Shown piece by piece: positions 49,521 to 57,411 of a DNA stretch of 64,000 nt. A program made the translations under genes and the position numbers. The DNA comes from QHXW01 sp963752965 (lineage in GTDB: Bacteria > Acidobacteriota > Terriglobia > Bryobacterales > Bryobacteraceae). How positions within the stretch are numbered: the stretch's first letter is position 1; the number at the start of each line of letters is the position of its first letter. The stretch lies in NCBI GenBank assembly GCA_963752965.1, contig CAVWAJ010000018.1, forward strand, positions 124,001-188,000, written 5' to 3'. The notes beneath the pieces were generated by a model that was not told the DNA's origin, ran no database searches, and worked only from the letters and a program-made list of their open reading frames with translations.

Positions 49521-50299
49521 TGGCGTACCCCCGCCTTGAGGATTTGGTCGGCGGCATGGAAGATCTTCTGGGCACTACGCTCTGGAATCTCACTGCCCCA
49601 CGATTGGATGTACCCGCGTGAGAATTCAGCACCCGGCAAGCCCAGCGATTCACAGCACAGCAGCGCCACGGATTCTGCCTCTACTTCCCGCAGGCTTCGT
49701 GGTGTCCGCTCGCTGCCGTCGTTTAGGCTGCCTTCAGCCGTGTGGCCCAGAACGACGTGAGCCAATTCATGAAATAGCGTCTTGTGCGGCATCGCTGCGA
49801 CTGGCGAGACTGCCACCTTGCGAGCAGTCGCGTAGCCTTGGGTGTTGCCGTCAAGGTCATCAAACGGAATCCGCTCGATGTTCAGCGCTGCCAGCGTTCG
49901 GGATTCGTTCCAGTCTGGCAGTGGTTCGGGCTTGTATTCTGCCCCTTCGGTTTGCGTCAGCACGAACCAGTTATTGCGGTAGACAAACCGGGTGAACGCA
50001 ATCTGCTGTTCCGTCTCGTTTCCCTGCTCATCGCGTGCGGTCTGCCTTGCCTTGCACGTTACCGGCATGCACAGCGTCAGGGCCTTCTCGCCCTTGCGGA
50101 CATGCCGCCCCAGTTCCTTCCAGCGCATGAACGTTGCGATTGGGCCAGGTTGAATGCTGCGCGCCTTGCACTGCATCAGCGCCAGCAGTTGGTTGCCGAT
50201 GCTGTAGTTGTGAAACCTGCTGTAGGCTTCGGAAATCGTTCCGGGTGTGTGAATTGCATCGTGCAGGATCTTCTGCCACGATACCGTTAGGTCTGGCAT
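49517..50299 (-). CDS. ArdC-like antirestriction protein with ImmA/IrrE-type metallopeptidase motif
   Basis: 260-residue protein of the ArdC class found on plasmids and integrative elements, where members protect incoming DNA. The N-terminal ssDNA-binding domain shows FHNYSIGNQLLALMQCKARS, GPIATFMRWKELGRHVRKGE and ALTLCMPVTCK. The C-terminal domain carries the zinc peptidase motif PHKTLFHELAHVVLGHTAEG and the third ligand region SLREVEAESVALLCCESLGL. It heads the four-gene operon ending in the resolvase. A DNA-protection or transfer role is inferred from the family. Confidence 0.88.
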   Translation of the reverse strand: MPDLTVSWQKILHDAIHTPGTISEAYSRFHNYSIGNQLLALMQCKARSIQPGPIATFMRWKELGRHVRKGEKALTLCMPVTCKARQTARDEQGNETEQQIAFTRFVYRNNWFVLTQTEGAEYKPEPLPDWNESRTLAALNIERIPFDDLDGNTQGYATARKVAVSPVAAMPHKTLFHELAHVVLGHTAEGSLNDGSERTPRSLREVEAESVALLCCESLGLPGAEFSRGYIQSWGSEIPERSAQKIFHAADQILKAGVRQ

Positions 50300-50541
50300 T
50301 GACTTACCTCAATGTTGGATTTAGGAGAGCAGCATCGCTCGCAACGTTGCTGTTCTCCGCTTACTCGCATCAACTCTAAACTAAATCTTGAAGTCTTGGA
50401 AGTTACAAGGGGTTACCCCGGATTGCCCAGAAATCGACCGGGGGGCGGGTCGAATCAAAGCAGGGGAGGTGCGGCGCAGACGTGGGCGTATGCTGTGGGA
50501 CACTCAACAAAAAATTTGAAAAAAATTAAGAAGGGGAACGG

Positions 50542-50751
50542 CTAGTTGGTCGGCCTTTCAACCCGGTGCCAAACATATCCAACCAGCGCGACGATTGCGA
50601 TAGTAATCAGAGACGTGGTTAGGCCATCTGCGTGGGTCCATGCGCTTACGTAATATGCTCCGCTGCCCGTTGCCACTGCAAAAAGCAGGGCAATCAAGGG
50701 GCGACCATAAAAGCCTCGCGGCTGATGGGAAGCTCGAAGCAGATACGACAC
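50542..50751 (-). CDS. Small two-helix membrane protein, hypothetical
   Basis: 69 residues with two hydrophobic stretches (PLIALLFAVATGSGAYYVSA and LITIAIVALVGYVWHRV). No family recognised. It lies upstream of the ArdC-like operon, in the same direction, separated by 240 bases that hold no recognisable gene and should contain that operon's promoter. Confidence 0.4.
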   Translation of the reverse strand: MSYLLRASHQPRGFYGRPLIALLFAVATGSGAYYVSAWTHADGLTTSLITIAIVALVGYVWHRVERPTN

Positions 50752-50938
50752 TGTCTAGAATTATATCGACTGTTTCGCCTCTCGCGAAGCTCGGCCCCAC
50801 CGTATTTGCGGGCTTCAAACCGTGGTTCACTCGCTGAGGGTAGCCTATGAGTTCGGCTTCACAAGGTTTACAGCTCCGAAGCTACCCAGGCCCTCCTGAT
50901 CCGAAAGTCTGAAGCGCGGGGGCCTGATCAGAACGCGC

Positions 50939-51589
50939 TTGCGGAAGAAACGGGAGTTGAAGTTGGCAGTCCGTCAAAACGTGGGCAAGGCTTACTCCGA
51001 CGATGAGAAGACTCGCCTGTTGGAAGCGGCACGTGAATCCGAGTCAGCCAGAATCTATCCCGCTTTGTGTTTGGCGTTAAACACAGGTCTGCGGGATGCC
51101 GAAATCCGCAACCTCCAGCTTGGCTGCCTTCATCTCGACGAACAGTACCTCGTTGTTGGAAAGAGCAAAAGCGAAGCCGGAGAAGGCAGGACAATCCCGC
51201 TGAATGCCTCGCTCTTCGCAGCGTTGTCCGATTACCTGCGCTGGTACAGGGAGCAGTTTGGTGCTGTCAATCCCAATTGGTACCTGCTGCCGTTTGGACG
51301 GCCTGGGCACCTGGACCCTACTCGCCCCATGACCACGCTCAAGACTGCTTGGGGGACAGCACGGGAGCGGGCTGGTGTGGCTGGGCGTTGGCATGATGCT
51401 CGTCACACCCTGATAACCGAGCTTGCTGAGACTGGTGCTGGGGACCAAACCATCCTGGACATTGCAGGCCACGTCTCACGACGGATGCTTGCCCGCTACA
51501 GCCACATCCGCATGGAAGCCAAGCGAAAAGCGCTGGCCGCTGTGGGAACCAAACTGCAAGCAGCTAAGGCTAGCGGCACTGAAGGCTAG
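50939..51589 (+). CDS. Tyrosine recombinase/integrase, N-terminally short
   Basis: Catalytic domain of a phage-type integrase. The catalytic Arg is in LALNTGLRDAEIRNLQLGCL, the H-x-x-R in RWHDARHTLITELAETGAGD, the second His in DIAGHVSRRM and the nucleophile in LARYSHIRMEAKRKAL. The frame opens at a TTG at 50939 with the SAM-like core-binding domain (about 100-150 residues) missing, so the 5' part may be lost or lies beyond a frameshift upstream. It ends 90 bases before the right attachment repeat and is followed by the 19-bp repeat, the normal layout for an element's integrase. Confidence 0.8.
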   Translation: MRKKRELKLAVRQNVGKAYSDDEKTRLLEAARESESARIYPALCLALNTGLRDAEIRNLQLGCLHLDEQYLVVGKSKSEAGEGRTIPLNASLFAALSDYLRWYREQFGAVNPNWYLLPFGRPGHLDPTRPMTTLKTAWGTARERAGVAGRWHDARHTLITELAETGAGDQTILDIAGHVSRRMLARYSHIRMEAKRKALAAVGTKLQAAKASGTEG

Positions 51590-51603
51590 TTTTGGAAGCA
51601 CTG

Positions 51604-51622
51604 GGGCACAAAATTGGGCACA
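51604..51622. repeat. 19-bp repeat near the right end of the element
   Basis: GGGCACAAAATTGGGCACA, same orientation as 45353-45371, located 15 bases after the integrase stop. Confidence 0.6.
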
Positions 51623-51678
51623 ATCGAGGATTTTTGGTTGCGGATTCGATTTTTGATGGATTGTAAATCGTTGATTCT

Positions 51679-51695
51679 ATTTGGCTCCTCAGGTA
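51679..51695. repeat. Right 17-bp attachment-site repeat
   Basis: ATTTGGCTCCTCAGGTA, identical to 45153-45169. Only the terminal part of the tRNA-Asn sequence is present here, with unrelated DNA after it. Confidence 0.7.
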
Positions 51696-51777
51696 CTTCG
51701 GCGCTTTCCAGAAGTAACCCACCCGTGCTTTCCAAAAATGAGCCAGCGATGGCCGGCTGACGGTCTGATGATGGCGG

Positions 51778-52755
51778 TTACGCCCCCGGAATCCTCATTG
51801 AGCGAAGACGTTGTTCTGTCCTTAGGTCCCAGTACTCGATGGTGCCGTCCGCAGTTCCGAAGATGATCGAGGTGCCATCCGGGCCAAGGGCCAGATTGCT
51901 GGTGGGTCGTGCTGCTGGCAGAGACCGCCGCTGGCCGGTATCAGGATTCCAGAGTTGCAGTTCCTTGCCGAATGCGGCAAAGACCACCCATCCGTTGGCG
52001 GAAACGGCTAAGACATCGACGTAGTCATGCTGTGCCGGCGACACGGCTGTCCGGCGCTTTGTTTTCAGATCCCACGCATATACGCGGCCGTTTTGAGATC
52101 CCATGAGGAGAGCGTTTCGGGCGGCGTCGAACACGATGGGGCGAAAGGTGAGGAACTCACGGTTTGCGGTCAAGTGCGCGATGAGTTGTCCGGAACGGGC
52201 GTCCCAGAGGCTGGGCCAGTGGCCGGCGTTGGCGATGGTTTGTTCATCCGGGCTGAGAGCGACCTCTCCGTAAATTGTGGAGCAACATATTTTGAGGCGT
52301 CGCGCACCGGAGCGGGCGTCGAGTGTTTCGATTATCTCGGCGGCTGTGATGACCAGGAGGATTTTGCCGTTGCGGGTGAATCGCACGGTTCCGTAGTTTT
52401 CGTGATCGGAACGGAGAAGGCGCGGAGCGGCCGATTGTGACAGATCGTAGGTTCCCAGATCGCGTGAGGCGATAGCGAGTGTGTGTTCATCGGGGCTGAA
52501 TTGAAGATCATTTAAGGGACCGCGCGGGAATGCGAACTGCCGCGGGTCATCCAAGCGCATCTGATCCCAAACCGTGATGTTTGCCTGGGCGGTACCGGCG
52601 GCAAGCCACCTGCCTGAACTGCTCAAGGCGACATTCGAGATCCTTCGGTCGACCGGCGGATTCTTTAAGTCGATGAAGACGATCCAAGCGCAGAGGAAAA
52701 TCGCGCACAACGAAACTGCCGCGACGACCGGTTTGCGCGCGATTTCGCCTATCAT
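51778..52755 (-). CDS. Membrane-anchored WD40-repeat protein
   Basis: 325 residues. One N-terminal TM helix (VVAAVSLCAIFLCAWIVFID) tethers a beta-propeller of about six WD40 blades: ISNVALSSSGRWLAAGTAQA with ITVWD, LNDLQFSPDEHTLAIAS, VALSPDEQTIANAGHWPSLW, RVYAWDLKTKRR, DVLAVSANGWVVFAAFGKEL and LGPDGTSIIFGTADGTIEYW. Such propellers act as protein-interaction platforms. It lies between the integrative element and the IS21-type transposon, with no operon partner, and may be the original chromosomal neighbour. Function unknown. Confidence 0.8.
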   Translation of the reverse strand: MIGEIARKPVVAAVSLCAIFLCAWIVFIDLKNPPVDRRISNVALSSSGRWLAAGTAQANITVWDQMRLDDPRQFAFPRGPLNDLQFSPDEHTLAIASRDLGTYDLSQSAAPRLLRSDHENYGTVRFTRNGKILLVITAAEIIETLDARSGARRLKICCSTIYGEVALSPDEQTIANAGHWPSLWDARSGQLIAHLTANREFLTFRPIVFDAARNALLMGSQNGRVYAWDLKTKRRTAVSPAQHDYVDVLAVSANGWVVFAAFGKELQLWNPDTGQRRSLPAARPTSNLALGPDGTSIIFGTADGTIEYWDLRTEQRLRSMRIPGA

Positions 52756-52913
52756 CCCTACCTCACTTTAGGACACCCGCCATCTGGTCTCAGTTCCAAG
52801 CTGATTTCATTTGGGCTAGAGTGTTGATTCTGCTGTGAGCCGGAGGTTTACTGGGCCCCGGAGAGGACTGCATTCCCCTCCAGGGCAAGAGCTTCTGGGA
52901 GTAGCCACCTCCC

Positions 52914-53404
52914 ATGGGCCCTCCCGAGAGTCCTACACGTCCGCGCAAAAATCAATCAGCGGGGCGGCGGAAACGCCGGGCCCGCCGACCGCGTGCACGG
53001 TTCTGTCTGCTGAAGGGGTGCGAGCAGGGCTTTCATCCGCAGCAACCGCGCCAGCGGTATTGCAGTGAGCGCTGCCGCAAGGAGGCGCGCAAGTGGTCGC
53101 GGTGGAAGGCGCAGCAACGATACCGGGAAACGGCGACGGGCCAAGAGAAACGCAACCGCCAAAGCCGCCGTTACCGGGAGCGCGTCAAGAGCCGGAAAGC
53201 AGTAGAGCAGGGAGTTAACGAGGCCGCGAGGGTAATCACTCAGGAACATTTTTTTTCGAGCACATCTGTGACCGGCCTGGGTGCTACGAGCGATTCACAT
53301 TCCAACGGCGAAGTCCATTGCAGCGCTTCTGTTCGCATGCATGCCGACGCGCGCTGGAACGAGTCGTGGAGCGGGAGCGGCGCTGGAAGCAGGCGCGCGT
53401 TTAA
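52914..53404 (+). CDS. Two-zinc-finger protein of the IS21-type element (-1 frameshift at T8)
   Basis: The frame starts with a basic region and a first Cys cluster (RARFCLLKGCEQGFHPQQPR, then RYCSERCRKEARKWSRWKAQ). It continues as a basic coiled region, and at a run of eight T (53249-53256) needs a shift to the -1 frame. There it reads FEHICDRPGCYERFTFQRRS, then PLQRFCSHACRRALERVVER and stops at 53402. Both clusters share the pattern GC..F......QR(Y/F)CS..CR, so the second is a genuine repeat of the first. Without the shift, translation runs on to 53627 through shadow sequence. A slippery T8 suggests programmed frameshifting or transcriptional slippage, as in many IS genes; a base-calling error is the alternative. 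Probably nucleic-acid binding. Confidence 0.65.
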
Positions 53405-53454
53405 TCCGGACATATTGATCGCCTCGCAAAATTTCCCTTACATTCGGCCTGTCG

Positions 53455-54561
53455 ATGCAACTAGAGTTTCATCAGCTCGCCCGGCGTTGGGAGCATTTGC
53501 GCGTGCGCCATCCGGCGCGACAGCGGCGATTGCTAGCGTCGGTAGCCGACACTGGGCAGCAAACGCCCATCGTGGTAGTAGCCGCCGAAGGCCAGGCAGA
53601 CCGCTATGTGGTGATCGACGGTTATAAGCGGATTGCGGCGCTCGAGCAACTGGGCCGGGACGTGGTGGAAGTGGTGGTGTGGCCGATGAGCGAGGCCGCG
53701 GCCGTGCTGCTCGACCGCTCGCTGCGTTTGTCCGAACGCGAGACCGCGCTGGAGGTGGGCTGGCTGCTGGCGGAGTTGGAGCAGCGCTTCGGCTACAGCC
53801 TCGATGAACTGGCGCGCCGGTTCGATCGCAGCGTGAGCTGGGTGTCACGGCGACTGGCGCTGGTGGAGGTTCTGCCGGAAGCGATCCAACAGCAGGTGCG
53901 CGAGGGCAAAATCCCGGCGCAGGTGGCGTTGAAGTTTCTGGTGCCCGTGGCGCGCCAAAGCCTGGAGGATTGCCAGCGGATGGCGGCGGTTTTCGCCCAG
54001 CATCGCTGCCACACGCGTGAAGCCGGCCAACTGTATTCCGCGTGGCGCAAGGGTTCGCCCGCGATCCGCCAACGCATTCTGGATGCTCCCGACCTGTTTT
54101 TCAAAGCGCAACGGCAAGCGCGGGAGCAAGGCCCAGGCGGGACCGGCGCCGAACTGTTACGCAATCTGGAAATGGTGGCGGCGATTGTGAGCCGCGCGCA
54201 CCGCCGGCTGGCGGGTGCAGCGGCCACGGAGTTGGATCGCCAGCAATGCGAAGCCGCGCGGCGTCAGATCCATCACATTCAGAAGCAACTCCATCGCATA
54301 GACGAAGGCATCCCACCGGAGAAGGAACCGCATGTTGAGTCAAGCGCAACGCACCACGATTCTGGAACTACAGGCACAGGGAGTGAGCAAACGGGAGATA
54401 GCGCGGGTGCTGGGAATCTCGCGCGTGGCGGTACGCAAAGTGCTGCGATCGAACTCCACCGCCGTGCCGGAGTTGCAGCGGCCGGAGAAAGCCGAACCTT
54501 ACCGGCAACAGATCCTGGAGCTTTTCGAGCAGTGCAAGGGGAATCTCGTGCGAGTCCATGA
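53455..54561 (+). CDS. ParB-like protein of the IS21-type element
   Basis: 368-residue ParB/Spo0J-family protein. The N-terminal ParB/Srx domain has QTPIVVVAAEGQADRYVVID and GYKRIAALEQLGRDVVEVVV (GYKR replacing the GERR CTP-binding box). The central HTH domain is KorB/ParB-like (ERETALEVGWLLAELEQRFG, YSLDELARRFDRSVSWVSRR, LPEAIQQQVREGKIPAQVAL). A helical region follows up to about residue 292. The last ~75 residues are encoded by sequence that overlaps istA (from 54332) in another frame and are low-complexity. ParB proteins segregate plasmids or spread on DNA as CTP clamps; inside an IS it might bind ends or the target. That role is inference. Confidence 0.75.
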   Translation: MQLEFHQLARRWEHLRVRHPARQRRLLASVADTGQQTPIVVVAAEGQADRYVVIDGYKRIAALEQLGRDVVEVVVWPMSEAAAVLLDRSLRLSERETALEVGWLLAELEQRFGYSLDELARRFDRSVSWVSRRLALVEVLPEAIQQQVREGKIPAQVALKFLVPVARQSLEDCQRMAAVFAQHRCHTREAGQLYSAWRKGSPAIRQRILDAPDLFFKAQRQAREQGPGGTGAELLRNLEMVAAIVSRAHRRLAGAAATELDRQQCEAARRQIHHIQKQLHRIDEGIPPEKEPHVESSATHHDSGTTGTGSEQTGDSAGAGNLARGGTQSAAIELHRRAGVAAAGESRTLPATDPGAFRAVQGESRASP

Positions 54562-55735
54562 GGAGTTGGTGGCCTCCGGCGGCGCAGAGTTGTCGTATGC
54601 GGCACTAACGGCGTTCTGTCGGCGGCACGGAATCGGGTACGAACCGCCGACGCCAGCGGGCCAGTATGATTTTGCGCCCGGCGAGGAGCTTCAGCATGAC
54701 ACTTCTCCCCACGATCTCGAACTGGCCGGCAGGAAGCGCAGGGTGCAGACCGCGTCGGCGGTGCTGTGCTATTCGCGAATGCTGTTCTTCCAGTGCTACC
54801 CCACCTTCCGGCGTTTCGACTGCAAGGTATTTCTTACAGATGCGCTGCGTTACATGGGTGGCGCCACAGGCCGGGTCATGATCGATAACACGCATGTGGT
54901 GGTGCTGCGCGGCAGCGGACGCGACATGGTGCCCGTGCCGGAGATGGCCACCTTTGGAGAACGTTTCGGCTTTCAGTTTGTGGCGCACGCGATTGGGAAT
55001 GCGAACCGTTCCGGGCGCGTGGAGAGACCGTTCAGCTTTATCGAGGGAAACTTCCTAGCCGGGCGCACATTCAGCAGTTGGGAGGATCTGAATCAGCGGG
55101 CGCGGGAGTGGTGCGACAAGATCAACTCGACTTACAAGAAACACGTCCGCGCGGTTCCCCGTGAGCTGTTCGCAGTCGAGCGGCTGCACCTGAAGCCGCT
55201 GCCGGCGTGGATTCCGGAAGTCTACCGGCTCCATCAGCGACTCGTCGATATCGAAGGGTATGTCGCGCTGAACAGCAACCGCTACTCGGTCCCGGTGGAC
55301 TGGATCGGTCGCCGCGTGGAGGTGCGCGAGACCAAGGGCAAGATCGAAATTCAACTCGATGCCCGCCGCCTGGTCACGCACCGCCGCATCGCCGAAGCCG
55401 AGCACCAACGAGTGATGCTGACCGAACACCGGCCGCCGCGTGGCCACAGAGACGCGCGTCCCGATCCTCATCCCGAAGAAAAGGCCATCGTCACAGCCGT
55501 CCCTGAACTGGCCGATTATGTCCTGGGGTTGAAACAACGGAGCCGCAAGGTGGTCACGCTTGCCCTGAGGCAACTGTTGCGCTTGGTGCGGGAGTATCCA
55601 CGGGAACCGCTGCTGGGGGCCGTGCGCGAGGCCGCCCGCTACGGTCTTTACGATCTGGACCGGCTGGAACGGATGATCCTGCGCCGGGTGACGCGCGAGT
55701 ACTTTCTGCTCGATGGGGAATCTGACGATGACTGA
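54332..55735 (+). CDS. istA: IS21-family transposase IstA
   Basis: 467-residue DDE transposase. N-terminal HTH (RTTILELQAQGVSKREIARV, LGISRVAVRKVLRS) binds the element ends; the core has the first Asp in EELQHDTSPHDLELAGRKRR, the second in GRVMIDNTHVVVLRGSG and the Glu in GRVERPFSFIEGNFLAGRTF. The C-terminal beta-barrel region (VDIEGYVALNSNRYSVPVDW, IGRRVEVRETKGKIEIQLDA) is typical of IstA. Start ATG 54332 lies inside the ParB gene, a 230-base overlap. Its stop overlaps the istB start by eight bases. Confidence 0.92.
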   Translation: MLSQAQRTTILELQAQGVSKREIARVLGISRVAVRKVLRSNSTAVPELQRPEKAEPYRQQILELFEQCKGNLVRVHEELVASGGAELSYAALTAFCRRHGIGYEPPTPAGQYDFAPGEELQHDTSPHDLELAGRKRRVQTASAVLCYSRMLFFQCYPTFRRFDCKVFLTDALRYMGGATGRVMIDNTHVVVLRGSGRDMVPVPEMATFGERFGFQFVAHAIGNANRSGRVERPFSFIEGNFLAGRTFSSWEDLNQRAREWCDKINSTYKKHVRAVPRELFAVERLHLKPLPAWIPEVYRLHQRLVDIEGYVALNSNRYSVPVDWIGRRVEVRETKGKIEIQLDARRLVTHRRIAEAEHQRVMLTEHRPPRGHRDARPDPHPEEKAIVTAVPELADYVLGLKQRSRKVVTLALRQLLRLVREYPREPLLGAVREAARYGLYDLDRLERMILRRVTREYFLLDGESDDD

Positions 55736-56453
55736 AGAACTGGAACAACTGCTGAAGAATCTCAAGCTGCGGCGCATCCTGGAGATCTATGACGAACAGT
55801 TGCGCGCCGCCGATAAGGGCGACATCAGCTACTCGGACTTCGTCACGCGCCTGGTGCGCGCACAGTGGCAAGCGAAACAGGAGGGCGCGCTGGAGTGGCG
55901 CATCCGGCGCGCCAATCTACCGGAGCGCTGGACGCTGGAGACGTTCCCTTTCGCCCGTCAACCAGGCGTGAACCGCAAACAGATTCGCGGGTTTGCGGAA
56001 CTGGAGTTCATCGCCAAGGCGGAAAACATCGTTCTGGTCGGGAAAACGGGTGTTGGCAAGACGGGAATAGCGTGCGGCTTGCTGCTGAAAGCGCTAGAGA
56101 ACGGCTACCGCTGCCAGTTCATCCGCGCACAGGATCTGTTCGATGAGATGTATGCCTCTCTGGCCGACCGTTCCACGCGGCAGCTCCTGAAACGCCTTGC
56201 CCGCCTCGACGTACTTCTGATCGACGAATTTGGATATCTGACCTTGAAGCCTGAGCAGGGCAACATCTTTTTCAAACTGATGGAGGAGCGGTACCACTGC
56301 CATTCCACGATCATTACAACCAATCTGGTCTATGACGAGTGGCACAACTTCCTTGGCAACAAATCGATGGTCGACGCGCTGCTCAGTCGAGTCCGGCATT
56401 ACTGCCACACCGTGAGCATCGACGGCCCGTCGCTGCGCGAACTGCAAGGTTGA
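55728..56453 (+). CDS. istB: IS21-family helper ATPase IstB
   Basis: 241-residue AAA+ protein, DnaC-like, that selects target DNA and stimulates IstA. Motifs: N-terminal helices (LKLRRILEIYDEQLRAADKG), Walker A NIVLVGKTGVGKTGIACGL, Walker B VLLIDEFGYLTLKPEQGN and sensor I STIITTNLVYDEW. The start at 55728 (MTEELEQLLK) overlaps the istA stop; ATG 55713 is five codons earlier. Followed 12 bases later by the small accessory gene. Confidence 0.93.
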   Translation: MTEELEQLLKNLKLRRILEIYDEQLRAADKGDISYSDFVTRLVRAQWQAKQEGALEWRIRRANLPERWTLETFPFARQPGVNRKQIRGFAELEFIAKAENIVLVGKTGVGKTGIACGLLLKALENGYRCQFIRAQDLFDEMYASLADRSTRQLLKRLARLDVLLIDEFGYLTLKPEQGNIFFKLMEERYHCHSTIITTNLVYDEWHNFLGNKSMVDALLSRVRHYCHTVSIDGPSLRELQG

Positions 56454-56465
56454 AAGTACCCATCG

Positions 56466-56798
56466 ATGGACGATGGTCGCAGCCAGGAAGAATATATTCG
56501 CCAGGTTTTGGAAGGGTATCGCAAAACGCCGGGTACAATGGGGACCGTCCGCAGGCCAGACCGCCTGCTGGCTGCGCAGCTCTTCCAACGCGGAGTCTCC
56601 GTGAGCGTGATCGAAAACGCGTTCGTGCTGGCGGCAACGCGCCGATTAATGCGACCCGCCGATGCCCAGCCGCTCGCCACCATTCGTTCGCTGGCTTATT
56701 TCCTGCCGGTCATCGAGGAAGTGCGGGAACTGCGCGTCAGACCGGACTACTTCCAGTATCTCCGCCACAAGCTCCAACGCATCGCGCCAACCCGGTAG
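56466..56798 (+). CDS. Small accessory protein of the IS21-type element
   Basis: 110-residue helical protein: SQEEYIRQVLEGYRKTPGTM, RRPDRLLAAQLFQRGVSVSV, IENAFVLAATRRLMRPADAQ, PLATIRSLAYFLPVIEEVRE. It starts 12 bases after istB in the same direction. To my knowledge proteins of this type trail IS21-like genes that also have the ParB and zinc-finger genes, but I cannot search to confirm. The LLAAQL and VIENAFVLAATRRL helices resemble a compact DNA-binding or AAA+-lid-like domain. No known function. Confidence 0.65.
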   Translation: MDDGRSQEEYIRQVLEGYRKTPGTMGTVRRPDRLLAAQLFQRGVSVSVIENAFVLAATRRLMRPADAQPLATIRSLAYFLPVIEEVRELRVRPDYFQYLRHKLQRIAPTR

Positions 56799-56812
56799 GC
56801 ACCCGCCCCGTT

Positions 56813-56913
56813 CGGCGCGGATGATGGAAAACCAAACCGCACGCCTGCGGCGTGGATGATATCGCCTGCTCCCTCGACTCCACCAACGAACACGCGTTCG
56901 GCTTGGATGATGG
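56813..56913. repeat. Three copies of a GGATGAT motif after the IS21-type genes
   Basis: CGGCGCGGATGATGG (56813), CGGCGTGGATGATAT (56848) and CGGCTTGGATGATGG (56899) share CGGCxxGGATGAT with spacings of 35 and 51 bases. IS21 elements carry several transposase-binding repeats near each end, so these may mark the right terminus. No matching cluster was found on the left. The surrounding 270 bases up to 57066 hold no recognised gene. Confidence 0.35.
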
Positions 56914-57066
56914 CCCTCTGAAGCGTATTCCTGTTCCCAGTTTCGTTCTCACGGTGGGTCAGTTCAATCAAGCGCTGCTGGGTCATTCTTGCCGAGCGCC
57001 GAAGACCGTGCAAGTCCAAGAACTCAAAACCTGAGCCCGCCTTGCTACAAAATGAAGCCGTGCGGT

Positions 57067-57411
57067 TCACATCTCCTCTTGGATTAGCGGAAGGTCGCAG
57101 AGATCGACCACCATCGAGTGAAAGCTCCATTCGAACCAGCGATCGAACGCGTCCAGATCACGCCGGTTCGGCCACGTAGCAGGCACACGATACCACCCAT
57201 CCAGTTGCTCCTCGAACATTTGACCGCACACCTCCCCCAGATATTGGCGCGCTTCTTCCTCGTTCTCACACTCCGGTAGCAGATAGACCGTCGGCTCTCG
57301 CTGGAGATCTTCCTGACTTAACTCGTTGCTCGTTGGATCCGCCCGATGCAGCCAATCCAGGAATGGCTGGTCTGGCTTCACCACAATCGCCGTTCGGTTG
57401 AAAGTGATCAT
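57067..57411 (-). CDS. Small conserved protein of unknown function
   Basis: 114 residues: ITFNRTAIVVKPDQPFLDWL, HRADPTSNELSQEDLQREPT, VYLLPECENEEEARQYLGEV, FEEQLDGWYRVPATWPNRRD and FEWSFHSMVVDLCDLPLIQE. This recognisable pattern occurs in an uncharacterised family of small cytoplasmic proteins in many soil bacteria. The start at 57411 is used; 57495 would add a low-quality leader. It is isolated between the IS21-type element and the lipase gene. Confidence 0.7.
   Translation of the reverse strand: MITFNRTAIVVKPDQPFLDWLHRADPTSNELSQEDLQREPTVYLLPECENEEEARQYLGEVCGQMFEEQLDGWYRVPATWPNRRDLDAFDRWFEWSFHSMVVDLCDLPLIQEEM

Larger units (their letters stand above)
52914..56798 (+). mobile_element. IS21-type transposon with zinc-finger and ParB-like accessory genes
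   Basis: Five co-directional genes: a two-zinc-finger protein (with a -1 frameshift), a ParB-like protein, IstA transposase, IstB ATPase and a 110-residue protein. The gaps are 50 bases or less and several genes overlap. istA/istB define the IS21 family, which normally has only these two genes. The element ends were not located; coordinates cover the genes only. Three GGATGAT-containing motifs at 56813-56913 may belong to the right end, because IS21 elements have multiple terminal repeats. Confidence 0.65.

Noticed and set aside
53404..53627. Zero-frame extension of the zinc-finger gene into the ParB gene
   Set aside because: The sequence lacks protein-like pattern there, whereas the -1 frame gives a matching second zinc finger and an earlier stop.
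56747..57130. Minus-strand frame of 127 codons opposite the right end of the IS21-type element
   Set aside because: It contains a plausible helical stretch (TQQRLIELTHRENETGNRNT) but overlaps the 110-residue gene and includes the repeated GGATGAT motifs; no support for a real gene.
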